A stretch of 64,000 nt of DNA from Deltaproteobacteria bacterium (GTDB taxonomy: Bacteria > Desulfobacterota > Desulfomonilia > UBA1062). The position numbers and the translations under genes were made by a program. Numbering within the stretch: the first letter of the stretch is position 1; every line of letters starts with the position of its first letter. The notes beneath the pieces are model-generated. The model was not told the origin of the DNA. It ran no database searches and worked only from the letters and a program-made list of their open reading frames with translations. Of this stretch, positions 37,120 through 47,151 are shown in pieces. The stretch is from contig JAHDQN010000020.1 of NCBI GenBank assembly GCA_018433775.1, forward strand, positions 1-64,000. The letters are read 5' to 3'.

Positions 37120-37368
37120 TCAGGCACTGGGCATTTCGAGCGACGAAATGAGACCCACGTCTGCTATGGCCTTGCTCAGCTTTGCCAGATTCTCGATCAT
37201 GATCCGTGCATCCGGCGACAGATCGTTCCGTTTCCTGGCAATGCGCTGTATGTGCTCGCAGTATATGCGAATCTGCAGACAGACCTCCGAGAGGTTTTCA
37301 AGGTTGATGCTGCTCACATAATGATCGATTTCGGTGTCCGACATGGTGGCAAGAATCGGAGTATCCAT
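37120..37368 (-). CDS. hypothetical protein, 82 aa
   Basis: Small all-helical cytoplasmic protein; begins MDTPILATMSDTE and ends SSLEMPSA. It has GAGGTG seven bases before ATG 37368 and lower GC codons than its surroundings, with aliphatic heptads (IRIYCEHIQRIARKR). No family recognised. It is the only minus-strand gene between rhomboid and the giant GGDEF gene. Confidence 0.6.
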   Translation of the reverse strand: MDTPILATMSDTEIDHYVSSINLENLSEVCLQIRIYCEHIQRIARKRNDLSPDARIMIENLAKLSKAIADVGLISSLEMPSA

Positions 37369-37920
37369 GATACACCTCGTTCTCGGATACCGTATCCCTG
37401 CACCGATCCCTCACCGGCCCGGCCCCCGTAAGAGAGACGGTGCCGGCCTGCTGCAGGGAGATACCCGTGTTCTCCTTGTGAGAAACGTCCGTTCCCTTTC
37501 ACACCCGACGCCTTCATCCTTATCCGTCCATCCTGTCTCGTGCGAGATATCACACCGCCAGGCGCCGGATACGTGGTCTCCATGCGGCTTGCCTGTTGCG
37601 GTGTGGGCCGCCGGCACGCCACCCCCTGCTTCAGAGTTGCCGCGGCGTACTGCCGGGGGGCGCCCGGATCCCATAAGAAGGACAATACGCGCTACTGCGG
37701 AAAGGCTCAACCCCCCACTGAGGAGCCGGCACAGCAGTAATTCCGTCTTTTCAGCCCTCCCGGGTGAGACAGGCACCCGTCCAATATCATGCAATTTCCC
37801 CGCCATAAGTGGCGAGCATCTTCTCCCGCAGAGGGTCAGGCTGTCGGAGAGGCCTGTGAAGGCCGGTTTCCGGAAGAAGGAAGGGTTGGCCGGTACGGGC
37901 GGCATTCTCTTGTCTCCTCT
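37369..37920. other. intergenic region, no gene seen
   Basis: 552 bases between the 82-aa gene and the stop of the GGDEF gene. Open frames on both strands lack ribosome sites and conserved motifs. No terminator with a T tract was found. Confidence 0.4.
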
Positions 37921-40900
37921 CTAGCCGCGGGCTGTCTTCAGGCGGGCATAGTACTGTTTTTTGACGTTGTACATCAGGGCGTCGGCCTTCTTCATGACCA
38001 TGTCGGGGGGCGTGTCGTCGGAGCAGGCCAGGCCGACGCTCATGTGAACGGGGATGACTTCGGGCTGCCCTCCGGGACCGGACACGGAGATCTTCAGCGC
38101 CGATGCAGCCTGGAGAATGCGCTGATAGAGAATCTCGGCCTGGCTCAGGCTCGTAGAGGGCATGAGAACGGCGAACTCGTCTCCGCCGAGCCGGGCCACG
38201 ACATCGGTCTGCCGGCACACGGACTTGATCAGCCTTCCGGTCCGGACTATGGCCTCGTCACCCTTTTCGTGGCCATAGGTATCGTTGATCTTCTTGAGCC
38301 CGTTGACGTCCACGACCATGATCGAGAAGTGCATGTTCTTAAACCGCCTGGCGTGCTCGATCACCTTCTTCAGCTCCTGATTCAAAAATGCGCGGTTGTA
38401 CAGGCCCGTGAGCCCGTCCGTGCTCGCCATACGCTCGAGCTGGACCATGAGGAGCTTGTTCTGGGTCACGGCGGAAAGCTGTCCGAGGAAGACCGCGAAT
38501 ATTTCCTTGGTCAGTCGGTCGAGATCCTGCCCCTTGAATATCAGGTACCCCATCATCCTGTTCCCCCGGCCTTCCATAGGGAACACGGTCCATACGTCGC
38601 CCGCCGATGCCGGTATGCCCCTGGCGGACAATGCCTGGTTGAGGGTATCCCCGAACTCGGGCGTCATGATCTCCGCCCTCAGCTCCAGGATCACCTTCTG
38701 CTCGTCCTCGCTGATTCCGAGGAACGACATCGCCTCCAGGATGCCCCGCCTCTTGTTCTCCAGGATGATGCCGCCGCGGAAGTTCGCGAACAGCGTGTGA
38801 AGCTGGCTGAGAATGAAAGAAAACAGCTCGTCGAGATCGTCCAGGTGATGGATTCGGGTGCTGGTTTCCAGCAGGGTGCGAAATATCTTGTTCTGCCTGC
38901 CGATGATTTCGCTGTTTTCCCTGAGCTCCTTACCCTTGCGCACGGATTCGGCCAGGGCGCGATTCAGCTCCCGGGTCCGGAGGTTCACCTTTTCCTCCAG
39001 CCCCTCGAGCAGCATTGCGTTCTCGATCAGCGGCCCGAGCACCAGGGATATGTTCTGGAGTATGTCGAACTCAATGTGCGAATAGGGCGACCCGTCTGCC
39101 TTCCTGCCGGGAAGCATGACGCCCAGGAGCTCACCCTTGGATATCACCGGGATGATCACCTCGCTGTCTTTGATAAGGCCCTCGCTGCCGTCGAAGGCAT
39201 GGATGCTCGGGTTCATCCGCACCAGGCTTTCCTGGGTGCACAACGTCTGCTCGCGCCTGCATATCTTGATGAGGGGGTGATCTCCCCTGATATGCAGGCT
39301 CTTGCTTTCCACGCCCCTGGGCATGGTGTCGGCGAAGAGTCCCCCGTCGTTCTGGGCGTTCCACGTCTTCCAGCCGAAGAAAACCCGCCTGCCTGAGAGA
39401 TCCGGAAGCGAAAACAGCGAGGCAAAACTTGAGCTCTCGATGTTTTCGAAAAACCAGGAGTACAGGATCTCATGGATCGTCTCCCGGTGGTGGATCCGGG
39501 AAAGCTTGTCGGTGAGCTGGTAATAGCTGTCTTTGAGCGTGTCGTCCGACTTGGCCATGAACAGATCGAGCACAGCGGTCCAGCCGCGCCTCACCGGCTG
39601 GAACAGGAAGACCACCAGGAGAATGCCCGTCAATGTCCTGGCTGCATCCTGCCCTTCGGGCAGGAAAAGGCTTGGTAAAAATCCCGCCATGATCATGGCG
39701 AGTGCCAGACCGAACCAGAAGAGGATGATGCGGACATACAGGAGGGCCATCTTGAGGTTGAACTTGAAAAGACCGTAGGCAAGGAAGAACAGCGCGATGA
39801 AAATAAAGGAGCCAAAGGGATAGACCTCGTATCCGTAGATGGCCGGGTTATTGGTGATACTCAGGACGGCAATGATGCCGAATGCGGTGAGCGTGTGCCG
39901 CACCCTCGTACGCTGCCGTGTCCGGGGATCCCTGAACGCCTTGAAGAGCAGGAAGATGCCGTAGCAGATGCCCGCCCCCCACAGAGCGCTCATCACGTCA
40001 TAGGCGGCCGCTTTTTTGGCGAAAAGTCCGAAGAAGTACGAGTGAACGCCATCGAAATAGAGGTTCGTCTGGGTCAGGGGCGCCATGAGCAGACCGGCGA
40101 GATATGCGGCATAGACGGCCCACCATCTGTCCTTCTTGCCGATGACCAGATAGACCAGGTGGATATTCACTCCCAGAAGAAGCAGCGCCAGGAAGAAATG
40201 GTCGATCCGCGAGATGATCAGTGCAATCGTGTGGTCGGTGACAATGCACTGCAGGAAGATATCGAGATTCAATGCGGCATAGCAGAAGCTGATGAGGCTG
40301 AAGAGCTGGCTCTCGGGCCGGTTTCTCTCCAGGCCCAGAACGAACAGGGAGAGGAACCCCGCACCAAGGAACGAGAGCATGGGAGGAATCCCATAGGGTA
40401 TGATACTGCCGGTGATATGGGAGACCGGGTAGTCCTTGAGGATGTGTATGACGCCGAGCGCGGTCGCCAGATAGAGGAGGGAGAGGAGCAGTCTCAGGCC
40501 CTGCGAGAGGGTCTGCCTCCTGGCCTGGGCGCTCATGCGCCTGATATCGCTGTAGAACAGACCGTATCCCATGAGCACCAGGGAGATGAAGGCGAGGTTG
40601 TAAAAAGGATAGGTGCTCAGCCCGATGCTCGTCGTCATGCTGCCCATGAGGATGAGGACGGCAAAGGCGAGTCCGGAGGCGATAAAGGCCGTTCCTCTTC
40701 TCCGGCTCGGGTTTCGCTCGCGCCGGTACGCGCTCACCAGCATGAAGAGGCACCAGAGCAGCACGCCCAGAGACATCACGATGAAGAGGAAGTGCCCCAG
40801 GCCTTCGTATGCAAAAACCCCGGAGGGAAAGACGCTCGCGCCCAGGTATGACTCGTACAGCAACAGCGGGATGAGGAGCAGGCCCGGCATGTAAAACAGG

Positions 40901-41943
40901 ACGATGTTCCCCGGCTCCGCCTTCCGGCAGGCGATCAGCACCAGATGCCCGCAGATCCCCATGAGGTTCACCAGGAAGATATCGTTGATCAGGACGATCT
41001 GCCGGGAGAACTCCTCGGGCAGTCCGGTGATGATGAGGTCCCGGAGGTTGATGACGCACACCAGGAGACAGATCGCCATGTAGAGCAGGGCATCGACCCG
41101 GCCCGGCACCTTGCGCAGAGAGAACAGCGCGCAGCCGGCGGCGGCCAGGAGAGAGACCGCGGTGATCGTGGTGTGATGGAAACGCCAGGAAAGGAAATCG
41201 CCCACGTGCAGGCTGTGAACCGATGCCAGAACGAAGAGCAGATCGCAGATGAGCGGAAAGAGAACAAAGCTGATGATGAGTGTATGGATCAGGTTCTCCC
41301 TGGTGGGAACGTTCTCCTCGTCTTCGCCGGTACGGGCTGTCATGGCCGATGCGATGAGAACGAGCGGCACAAATGAAAGCCCCAGGAACCCCCACGCCCC
41401 GCCCGCGGGCGCGTCCAGGCCCGGAAGCGCCAGGAGCAGAACAGACCCTGTCGCCATGATCCACCCGGGCAGCGGGCTTTCCCGGCCCGTGGCATGGCCG
41501 GGTGAGAGAAAAAAGCGCGCGAACACATATGCCGATCCGGCGGCTGCCGACGCGATGAGGAACGGGGCCACCCGGATTTCCTCGTTTCCGTCGATCCAGA
41601 AGATCCCGACCATCAGAAACGAGAGGATATACGCCACCCACAGAGCGATGGTGCTTCCCCGGATGCTCAGGTACCGGTGTACCAGGTGGAGGACAAGGGG
41701 AATGACGACCACCGGCAGGGGCCGGGTTATTTCGGAGAGAAGCGCGGCCGTCCATGATCCGGGGAAAAGTGACAACGAGAGGCGGGACAGGTTCCAGAAA
41801 AAAATCACCATGCAGCAGGCAGCCAGCAGCCTGAACTCCTTTTTCACCTCTGCGGACCGGGCAACGAGAATAATCAGAGAGGCACTGACCAGCAGGCTCG
41901 CCAGGGTAGGCAGCATGGACGGGAAAAAATGCGAGAGGTTCAC
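37921..41943 (-). CDS. giant multi-span membrane GAF-GAF-GGDEF protein
   Basis: About 1340 aa. The first ~760 residues contain some 23-25 hydrophobic segments, apparently several 7TM-type receptor modules in a row. Then a GAF-like region (about 790-940), a coiled coil (LEEKVNLRTRELNRALAES), a second GAF (about 985-1140) and a diguanylate cyclase domain with RLGGDEFAVL near 1260; the product-inhibition site RQTD lies five residues ahead. So it should make c-di-GMP and be feedback-inhibited. GTG 41943 is taken; TTG 41967 is in frame. Signal sensed is unknown. Confidence 0.85.
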   Translation of the reverse strand: MNLSHFFPSMLPTLASLLVSASLIILVARSAEVKKEFRLLAACCMVIFFWNLSRLSLSLFPGSWTAALLSEITRPLPVVVIPLVLHLVHRYLSIRGSTIALWVAYILSFLMVGIFWIDGNEEIRVAPFLIASAAAGSAYVFARFFLSPGHATGRESPLPGWIMATGSVLLLALPGLDAPAGGAWGFLGLSFVPLVLIASAMTARTGEDEENVPTRENLIHTLIISFVLFPLICDLLFVLASVHSLHVGDFLSWRFHHTTITAVSLLAAAGCALFSLRKVPGRVDALLYMAICLLVCVINLRDLIITGLPEEFSRQIVLINDIFLVNLMGICGHLVLIACRKAEPGNIVLFYMPGLLLIPLLLYESYLGASVFPSGVFAYEGLGHFLFIVMSLGVLLWCLFMLVSAYRRERNPSRRRGTAFIASGLAFAVLILMGSMTTSIGLSTYPFYNLAFISLVLMGYGLFYSDIRRMSAQARRQTLSQGLRLLLSLLYLATALGVIHILKDYPVSHITGSIIPYGIPPMLSFLGAGFLSLFVLGLERNRPESQLFSLISFCYAALNLDIFLQCIVTDHTIALIISRIDHFFLALLLLGVNIHLVYLVIGKKDRWWAVYAAYLAGLLMAPLTQTNLYFDGVHSYFFGLFAKKAAAYDVMSALWGAGICYGIFLLFKAFRDPRTRQRTRVRHTLTAFGIIAVLSITNNPAIYGYEVYPFGSFIFIALFFLAYGLFKFNLKMALLYVRIILFWFGLALAMIMAGFLPSLFLPEGQDAARTLTGILLVVFLFQPVRRGWTAVLDLFMAKSDDTLKDSYYQLTDKLSRIHHRETIHEILYSWFFENIESSSFASLFSLPDLSGRRVFFGWKTWNAQNDGGLFADTMPRGVESKSLHIRGDHPLIKICRREQTLCTQESLVRMNPSIHAFDGSEGLIKDSEVIIPVISKGELLGVMLPGRKADGSPYSHIEFDILQNISLVLGPLIENAMLLEGLEEKVNLRTRELNRALAESVRKGKELRENSEIIGRQNKIFRTLLETSTRIHHLDDLDELFSFILSQLHTLFANFRGGIILENKRRGILEAMSFLGISEDEQKVILELRAEIMTPEFGDTLNQALSARGIPASAGDVWTVFPMEGRGNRMMGYLIFKGQDLDRLTKEIFAVFLGQLSAVTQNKLLMVQLERMASTDGLTGLYNRAFLNQELKKVIEHARRFKNMHFSIMVVDVNGLKKINDTYGHEKGDEAIVRTGRLIKSVCRQTDVVARLGGDEFAVLMPSTSLSQAEILYQRILQAASALKISVSGPGGQPEVIPVHMSVGLACSDDTPPDMVMKKADALMYNVKKQYYARLKTARG

Positions 41944-42358
41944 GGTCAAATCTGCTTCTCCCTGCAAGAGAGACCGCCGTATCCCGGATGCGTGGACGCA
42001 CGTTTACCCATAGACCCCCTATCGGAAAGTCAGGCTGATAGATTGAGGTGTGAAAAGGCATTTTTCAGCAGGTGCAGACAAAGGTCTGTCCACGTTCCCC
42101 AAGAAGATACACAGCGAGATCCCGTCCGGGTCCAGGGATGAGCCTGGAACGCCGGCACCGGGGTAGACCATCGAGCCATGTTCCGCCCGGCTCCGGGGAT
42201 GAAGCCCCCGTTTCGGCCCCGGAGACCTGCCGGGCTGCAAAACCCGTGCTCATGCCCGGCAGAGGCATACCCTGTCCAGGCCACGAATCTTTCGTCCCGG
42301 CCCTCCCGGAGTTTTCCTGTTGTGAATTCAGGTGCAATCGGTCTACATTGAAAGGCCT
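41944..42358. other. divergent intergenic region GGDEF/AOR
   Basis: 415 bases without a gene. It must hold both promoters; the best plus-strand candidate, TTGTGA and CTACAT about 17 bases apart just upstream of the AOR gene, is weak. Confidence 0.3.
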
Positions 42359-44113
42359 ATGAACGCATACGACTATCGGATACGGGCGCTCTTCGTGGAT
42401 GTGCGTTCACGCGAGGCCGAATTCCGCGAGCTCTCACCCGGGCTCTCGGGAACCTTCCTGGGCGGCAGGGGGATCGGCGCCCTGCTGCTGAGCGACAATC
42501 CCATCCTGGATCCTCTCCACGAGCAGGCCCCGCTCGTCTTTTCCACCGGGGCGCTCACCGGCTCCCGCATCCCCTCGTCCGGCCGGATGGCGATTTCGGG
42601 ATTCTCGCCCCTGACCGGCACGGTGTGCAGCACCTCGGTGGGCGGCAGGCTCGCCCTTTCCATGAAGCGCTCCGGCATCGACCTGCTGTGCATCACCGGA
42701 AGGGCCGTACACCCGGTGGTCGTGGCGATCGACGACGGCATCGTGAGCTTCGAGACACTCTCCCTGCCCCTGGATGCACCGCTGAGCAGGGTGTTCGGAG
42801 AGCTGCGCACCGGCCCGGGCTCGGTTGCGGCAGTGGGCAAGGCCGCCTTCGGAGAATGCCGGTATGCGGCCATCATGGTCGACGGCGTGTTTTCATCGGG
42901 CAGAGGCGGGCTCGGAACGGTCATGGCGTCGAAGAACATTCGGGCGGTGACGGTCCGGGGCTCGGGAACATTTCCTGTCCACGACCGGCAGGCAGAGGAG
43001 GACGCCCGCAGGGACATCATCCGGCTCTTCGACGCCTCGCCCGCGATCACGGGCAGGCCGGGGCTCAAGCATTTCGGCACGGCCGCGCTGGTGGACCTCA
43101 TGGCCTCACGGCGCATGATGCCCACGGCCAACTTCCGCCGGACCTACTTCGAGGAATACCGTGCGTTCAGCGCCGGGGCGATCCACCGGCGCTTCAGCCC
43201 GAAGCACCATGCCTGCCCGGGCTGCCCCATCGCCTGCAAGCAGAAGGCCCACAGCGAGATCCCGGAGTTCGAGACCCTGTCCCACTTCGGGGCACTGAAC
43301 GAAAACGCCGATCTGGACGCCGTCATCGAGGCCAACCGCATCTGCAACGAGGATGGCGTGGACACCATCACGGCCGCGTCCACCATCGCCTGCCTGGCCG
43401 AGATCCGCGGTGAATGCTATACAGGCGCGCGCCTGGTGGACATGGTGAGACGGATCGCGGACTCGTCCGGAGACGGGGAGTTGCTGAAGCTTGGCTCGGC
43501 AGTACTTGCCCGGGAGCTGGGCGCCCCGGGAAAATCCATGAGCGTCAAATCCCTGGAGCTGCCGGCCTACGACCCCAGGGGCGCATACGGCATGGCGCTG
43601 GCATACTGCACCTCGACCCGGGGCGGCTGCCACCTCCGGGCCTATCCCATTTCGCACGAGATCCTGCGCAAGCCGGTGGCCACGGACCGGTTTTCCTTTT
43701 CGGGCAAGGCCCGGATCATCAAGATATCCGAAGACCTCAACGCCGCGATCGACTCCATCGGGGCCTGCAAGTTCGCTTTTTTCGGTGCGTCTTTGGAGGA
43801 ATACGCCCGGGGATTCGCTGCGGTGACCGGCCTTCAGATCGATCACCAGGACCTGCTGGCGGCCGGAGACACGATTTCGGCCCTCGAGCGCCACATCAAC
43901 TGTCTCAGGGGCTTTACTCGCAAGGACGATGTCCTGCCCCTCCGCTTCTTCACCGAACCCGGCACCCCGGGTCCGGGCATCGAGGTTCCTCCCATCGACC
44001 GGGCCGCGTTCGACGAGGCCCTGGACCGGTACTACCGGATCAGGGGGTGCACCAAAGACGGCACCCTGACATTGAAGCGCAGAGAGGAGATCGAACAGTG
44101 CAGGCACAGGTAG
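42359..44113 (+). CDS. aor: aldehyde:ferredoxin oxidoreductase (tungsten enzyme)
   Basis: Oxidises aldehydes to acids with ferredoxin, or the reverse, using a tungstopterin and a [4Fe-4S] cluster. 584 aa, family length about 600. Cluster ligands CPGCPIAC (about residue 283) with the fourth Cys in DSIGACKF (about residue 470); pterin-binding region GGRGIGALLL and SGALTGSRIPSSGR near the N-terminus; TSTRGGCHLRAY also typical. ATG 42359 follows GAAAGG. Overlaps the aldolase-like gene by 16 bases. Substrate not fixed by sequence; the neighbour suggests a short aldehyde. Confidence 0.93.
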   Translation: MNAYDYRIRALFVDVRSREAEFRELSPGLSGTFLGGRGIGALLLSDNPILDPLHEQAPLVFSTGALTGSRIPSSGRMAISGFSPLTGTVCSTSVGGRLALSMKRSGIDLLCITGRAVHPVVVAIDDGIVSFETLSLPLDAPLSRVFGELRTGPGSVAAVGKAAFGECRYAAIMVDGVFSSGRGGLGTVMASKNIRAVTVRGSGTFPVHDRQAEEDARRDIIRLFDASPAITGRPGLKHFGTAALVDLMASRRMMPTANFRRTYFEEYRAFSAGAIHRRFSPKHHACPGCPIACKQKAHSEIPEFETLSHFGALNENADLDAVIEANRICNEDGVDTITAASTIACLAEIRGECYTGARLVDMVRRIADSSGDGELLKLGSAVLARELGAPGKSMSVKSLELPAYDPRGAYGMALAYCTSTRGGCHLRAYPISHEILRKPVATDRFSFSGKARIIKISEDLNAAIDSIGACKFAFFGASLEEYARGFAAVTGLQIDHQDLLAAGDTISALERHINCLRGFTRKDDVLPLRFFTEPGTPGPGIEVPPIDRAAFDEALDRYYRIRGCTKDGTLTLKRREEIEQCRHR

Positions 44114-45249
44114 ACAAGTATCTCGCCAAGCTCATCCGGCACGGCCTCATCGCGGGCGAGGCGGACGCGGCGCTGTTCGGGCTGGACGACGTGATCTTCA
44201 CGAACAGGGATTCCGTCCCCGCAGAGGCGTCCGAGCTCTTTTCCCTCCTGAACATCAACAGTCTGCTCATCGCCAGGCCCGAACCCATGCTCTGGTCCAT
44301 CATCGGCCAGCTCGCAGACGGGAACCCGGGGCTCATACGCCCGCGCGACTGCGAGAGCCTTACCTTCATCCACGATATCCCGGTGGTCCCCTCGCTCGAC
44401 CCCGGGCCGGTGGCCCGGGCTCTGAGCCGGCGCAAGGGGTGCATCGTGAGGGACACGGGCATCGTCACCACCGGTACGGTGTCTCTGGAGCAGGCCTTCA
44501 TCTCGATGAGCTCGATCTGTTTCGCCACGTTCGTGAAATTCTTTACCGGCGCCCTCAACGCCGCCGCAGGCCACAGCGGTGCCGCACCGGTCGACCCCGC
44601 GAAAAGATCGGCCTGCCTGGAGCTCCTGGAACGTTCCGCGCCCCGGGCTTTTGTCGAACCCCTGCCCCGGAGGCTGCCCGCCGCCACCGAGGACGAGGCC
44701 GTCCGTGCCATGGACGAGGCCGGCAGGTCGGTGGTGGAGGCCGGGCTCGTGGATTCCTTTTTCGGCAACATCTCCTGCCGCGACGCCGAGGTGGTCTACA
44801 TCTCCCAGACCGGGTCGTCTCTGGACGAGCTTCCGGGCTACATCGACCGCGCCTTCATGGACGGGTCCTCCACCTGCGAGATCACCTCGTCCTCGGAGCT
44901 CATGGCCCATGTCCGGACCTACGAGCTCACCGGCGATGACGCCATCGTCCACGGACACCCCCGATTCTCGGTGATCATGTCCATGTTTGGAGAGCCCTTG
45001 GAGTTCGGCCGGACGCGCTTCATCGGGGACGTGCCCGTGGTCGCCGGAGAGGTGGGCGCGGGCAGCCGCGGCCTGTTGCATACCCTGCCCCCTGCCATGG
45101 AAGATCACCACTGCGCCATTGTCGCGGGACACGGAACGTTCACGAGCTGCACGGGCTCCTTCGCGCCCGCACTGAGACGCCTCTCGTCGATCGAGCTCAT
45201 GTGCTACCGGGCCTGCCGGGATGTGCTCGAGGCCGGGAAGACCGGATAG
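44098..45249 (+). CDS. tandem class II aldolase/adducin-domain protein
   Basis: 383 aa, nearly twice the usual single domain. The C-terminal half (about 200-383) is a full class II aldolase fold with zinc ligands in IVHGHPRFS and the third His in VAGHGTF. The N-terminal half keeps the fold signs (FTNRDSVPAEASELF, RDTGIVTTGTVSLEQAF) but lacks the histidines. GTG 44098 follows GAGAGGAG, inside the aor 3' end. An aldolase that releases a short aldehyde beside an aldehyde oxidoreductase suggests a coupled step; that is inference. Confidence 0.8.
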   Translation: MQAQVDKYLAKLIRHGLIAGEADAALFGLDDVIFTNRDSVPAEASELFSLLNINSLLIARPEPMLWSIIGQLADGNPGLIRPRDCESLTFIHDIPVVPSLDPGPVARALSRRKGCIVRDTGIVTTGTVSLEQAFISMSSICFATFVKFFTGALNAAAGHSGAAPVDPAKRSACLELLERSAPRAFVEPLPRRLPAATEDEAVRAMDEAGRSVVEAGLVDSFFGNISCRDAEVVYISQTGSSLDELPGYIDRAFMDGSSTCEITSSSELMAHVRTYELTGDDAIVHGHPRFSVIMSMFGEPLEFGRTRFIGDVPVVAGEVGAGSRGLLHTLPPAMEDHHCAIVAGHGTFTSCTGSFAPALRRLSSIELMCYRACRDVLEAGKTG

Positions 45250-45415
45250 CCCCGCCTGCAGGGATCACCGCCTTTCCCGGGGGAGAAAATGGATTGAAAA
45301 CCCTGTCCGCAGAATCGCCCGGGCGGTTGAAGGATATGATCAGGAACAGACCTTTCGGATTGAGCGAAGGCAGGCAGGCTCGTATCCGGGATTGACGCCG
45401 GGCGGTTGGACGGAC

Positions 45416-46879
45416 TCAGTAATACTCCAGCAGCCCAGATCTGATCCGCTCGGCCTGGAGAATCGTCTCCCATCTCTCCTCTGTCTCGGGGGTCCGCCCG
45501 ATCCCGGGGAACAGGCGGAACAGGGCGTCCAGACCGTCGGGAAAGGCCTCGCACTCACCGGTCAGGGCACGGAAGGCCGCTCCCTCTTCTCTGCTCAGCG
45601 CGATGTCCGGAGTCATGGGAGCCCTCTCCAGGACCACTTTTTCCCCCGAGCCCAGCCGGATTTCCCGGAAGGTGTTGCGATAAGTCACCCTGGGATGGAT
45701 CGAGGTGAAATGGTATGATACCCGCAGATCTTTCCCGAGCCCCTCCACCCGATCCATGAGCGCCCGGCTGAAAAACAGGCGGCCCTTTTTCTCCAGAAAG
45801 GATCCCCCATCGCCCTGCCCGTTCGCGCAAACCTCCCGGATCCGCTGCAGCACGGCGGGGTCCGCCGCGGCCGAGATGCTCCGGATCATCCCGGTACCGG
45901 TGATGTCCTCATAGTCCTTTTTCAGGTGCCTGGCCCAGCGGTGGCGGAAGGCCCGTGCCTGGAAGCGGTGGCGATAGATCAGCGAGCAGTAGTTCACGCC
46001 CAGGTCGATGCCCTCTTCGGCCGTGTGCTGAAGCAGTTTCAGAGCCGCAAGTTCGGACTCCGCCACCCCGGTGAAGGGACCGTGGACAAAGGTGTAGCCC
46101 CGGGAGGCGAGCCTTGAATGGTTGAAGGCCGTGCACCTGATCTGGTGGAGGTTCAGAAAATCCACTCCCCGCTCCCTCATCTCGGGGATCAGGCGGGTGA
46201 GCAGATCCAGACGCTCCGGGACGGCAGGGATCTCGATCGTGACATGGGGAATCACGCTCACGGCCCGCTGCACGTGCTCAAGGGAGAAATCCGCGGCACC
46301 GATGTTGAAGCGGATCTCGTCGAGCCCGGCGTCTCTGAGCTGCGCGAGCCTGTCCGGGGTCGCGAGGATGCCGTTGGTATAGAGCCAGAGATAAATCCGG
46401 TCCTGGAAATGCCTCTTGATCGCAGCGGCAAAGGAAAGCGTCTTCTCGAATGTCATGAAGGGCTCGCCCCCGCTGATGCTCGCACCCGTAAACCCGAAGT
46501 ATTCCAGATAATCCACATAGTCTTCCGGGTGCCGGAAGGTCAGGGTGTTGGTGCCCGGCTCGTCTACGGTCTGCTGCTCGGATGGGCAGTAGAAGCACCG
46601 GGCGTTGCAGATGTTGTTGATAAAGAGGCACGACCAGGAACCTTCTCCGCAGAGCCGGCAGCCCGGAGACAGTCTTCGGGTGTAGGGTTTGGTGCGGTTG
46701 AACGCGAAAAGGGCACGCGGGGAAAGGGCGTCGAGCACCTCCCGGCGCTCACGGTCGAACCGCCGGGCATCGGAGGGAGAGATCCAGTGGAGACGGTTGT
46801 AGAAAGGCGCAAAATCCTGTCTGGTCTTTTCGATCAAACCCTGATGATCCAACTCGGTCAGCTGCACAGGGATGCGCAC
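45416..46879 (-). CDS. radical SAM protein
   Basis: 487 aa. The radical SAM motif is CNARCFYCPSEQ (about residues 92-103) and the SAM-binding SISGGEPFM follows. Upstream lies an extra Cys pair in CRLCGEGSWSC (about residues 75-85), perhaps for an auxiliary cluster. The C-terminal ~150 residues have no family I know. It converges with the aor/aldolase pair; a role in maturing the tungstopterin enzyme is conceivable but unsupported. GTG start at 46879. Confidence 0.85.
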   Translation of the reverse strand: MRIPVQLTELDHQGLIEKTRQDFAPFYNRLHWISPSDARRFDRERREVLDALSPRALFAFNRTKPYTRRLSPGCRLCGEGSWSCLFINNICNARCFYCPSEQQTVDEPGTNTLTFRHPEDYVDYLEYFGFTGASISGGEPFMTFEKTLSFAAAIKRHFQDRIYLWLYTNGILATPDRLAQLRDAGLDEIRFNIGAADFSLEHVQRAVSVIPHVTIEIPAVPERLDLLTRLIPEMRERGVDFLNLHQIRCTAFNHSRLASRGYTFVHGPFTGVAESELAALKLLQHTAEEGIDLGVNYCSLIYRHRFQARAFRHRWARHLKKDYEDITGTGMIRSISAAADPAVLQRIREVCANGQGDGGSFLEKKGRLFFSRALMDRVEGLGKDLRVSYHFTSIHPRVTYRNTFREIRLGSGEKVVLERAPMTPDIALSREEGAAFRALTGECEAFPDGLDALFRLFPGIGRTPETEERWETILQAERIRSGLLEYY

Positions 46880-47151
46880 CTTCTTCTGTCTTTTTTCTTA
46901 AGGCCTGCGGCCTGGACCCGTATCGTATCCGGTTTTCCCGGGAACCCCTCGCAGGATCCCGCAGGATAAGAGGGGCCCATGCCTGCCCGTCCGCCTGAAA
47001 GGGGCCGGAAACGAAAATACGGGATCAAAAAAACCCCGCTCCTTCCGGAGGCGATGGATATATGCGTGAAAAGCATGCCCGAAGTCAACGAAAAACAGCG
47101 GGTACGCCTCCGGGGAACCCTCTCCCTCCCAGGCGCTCCGCCGGCCCGGCC

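Noticed and set aside
37789-39396. 535-residue plus-strand frame opposite the GGDEF gene
   Set aside because: Lies exactly antisense to the GAF and GGDEF domains.
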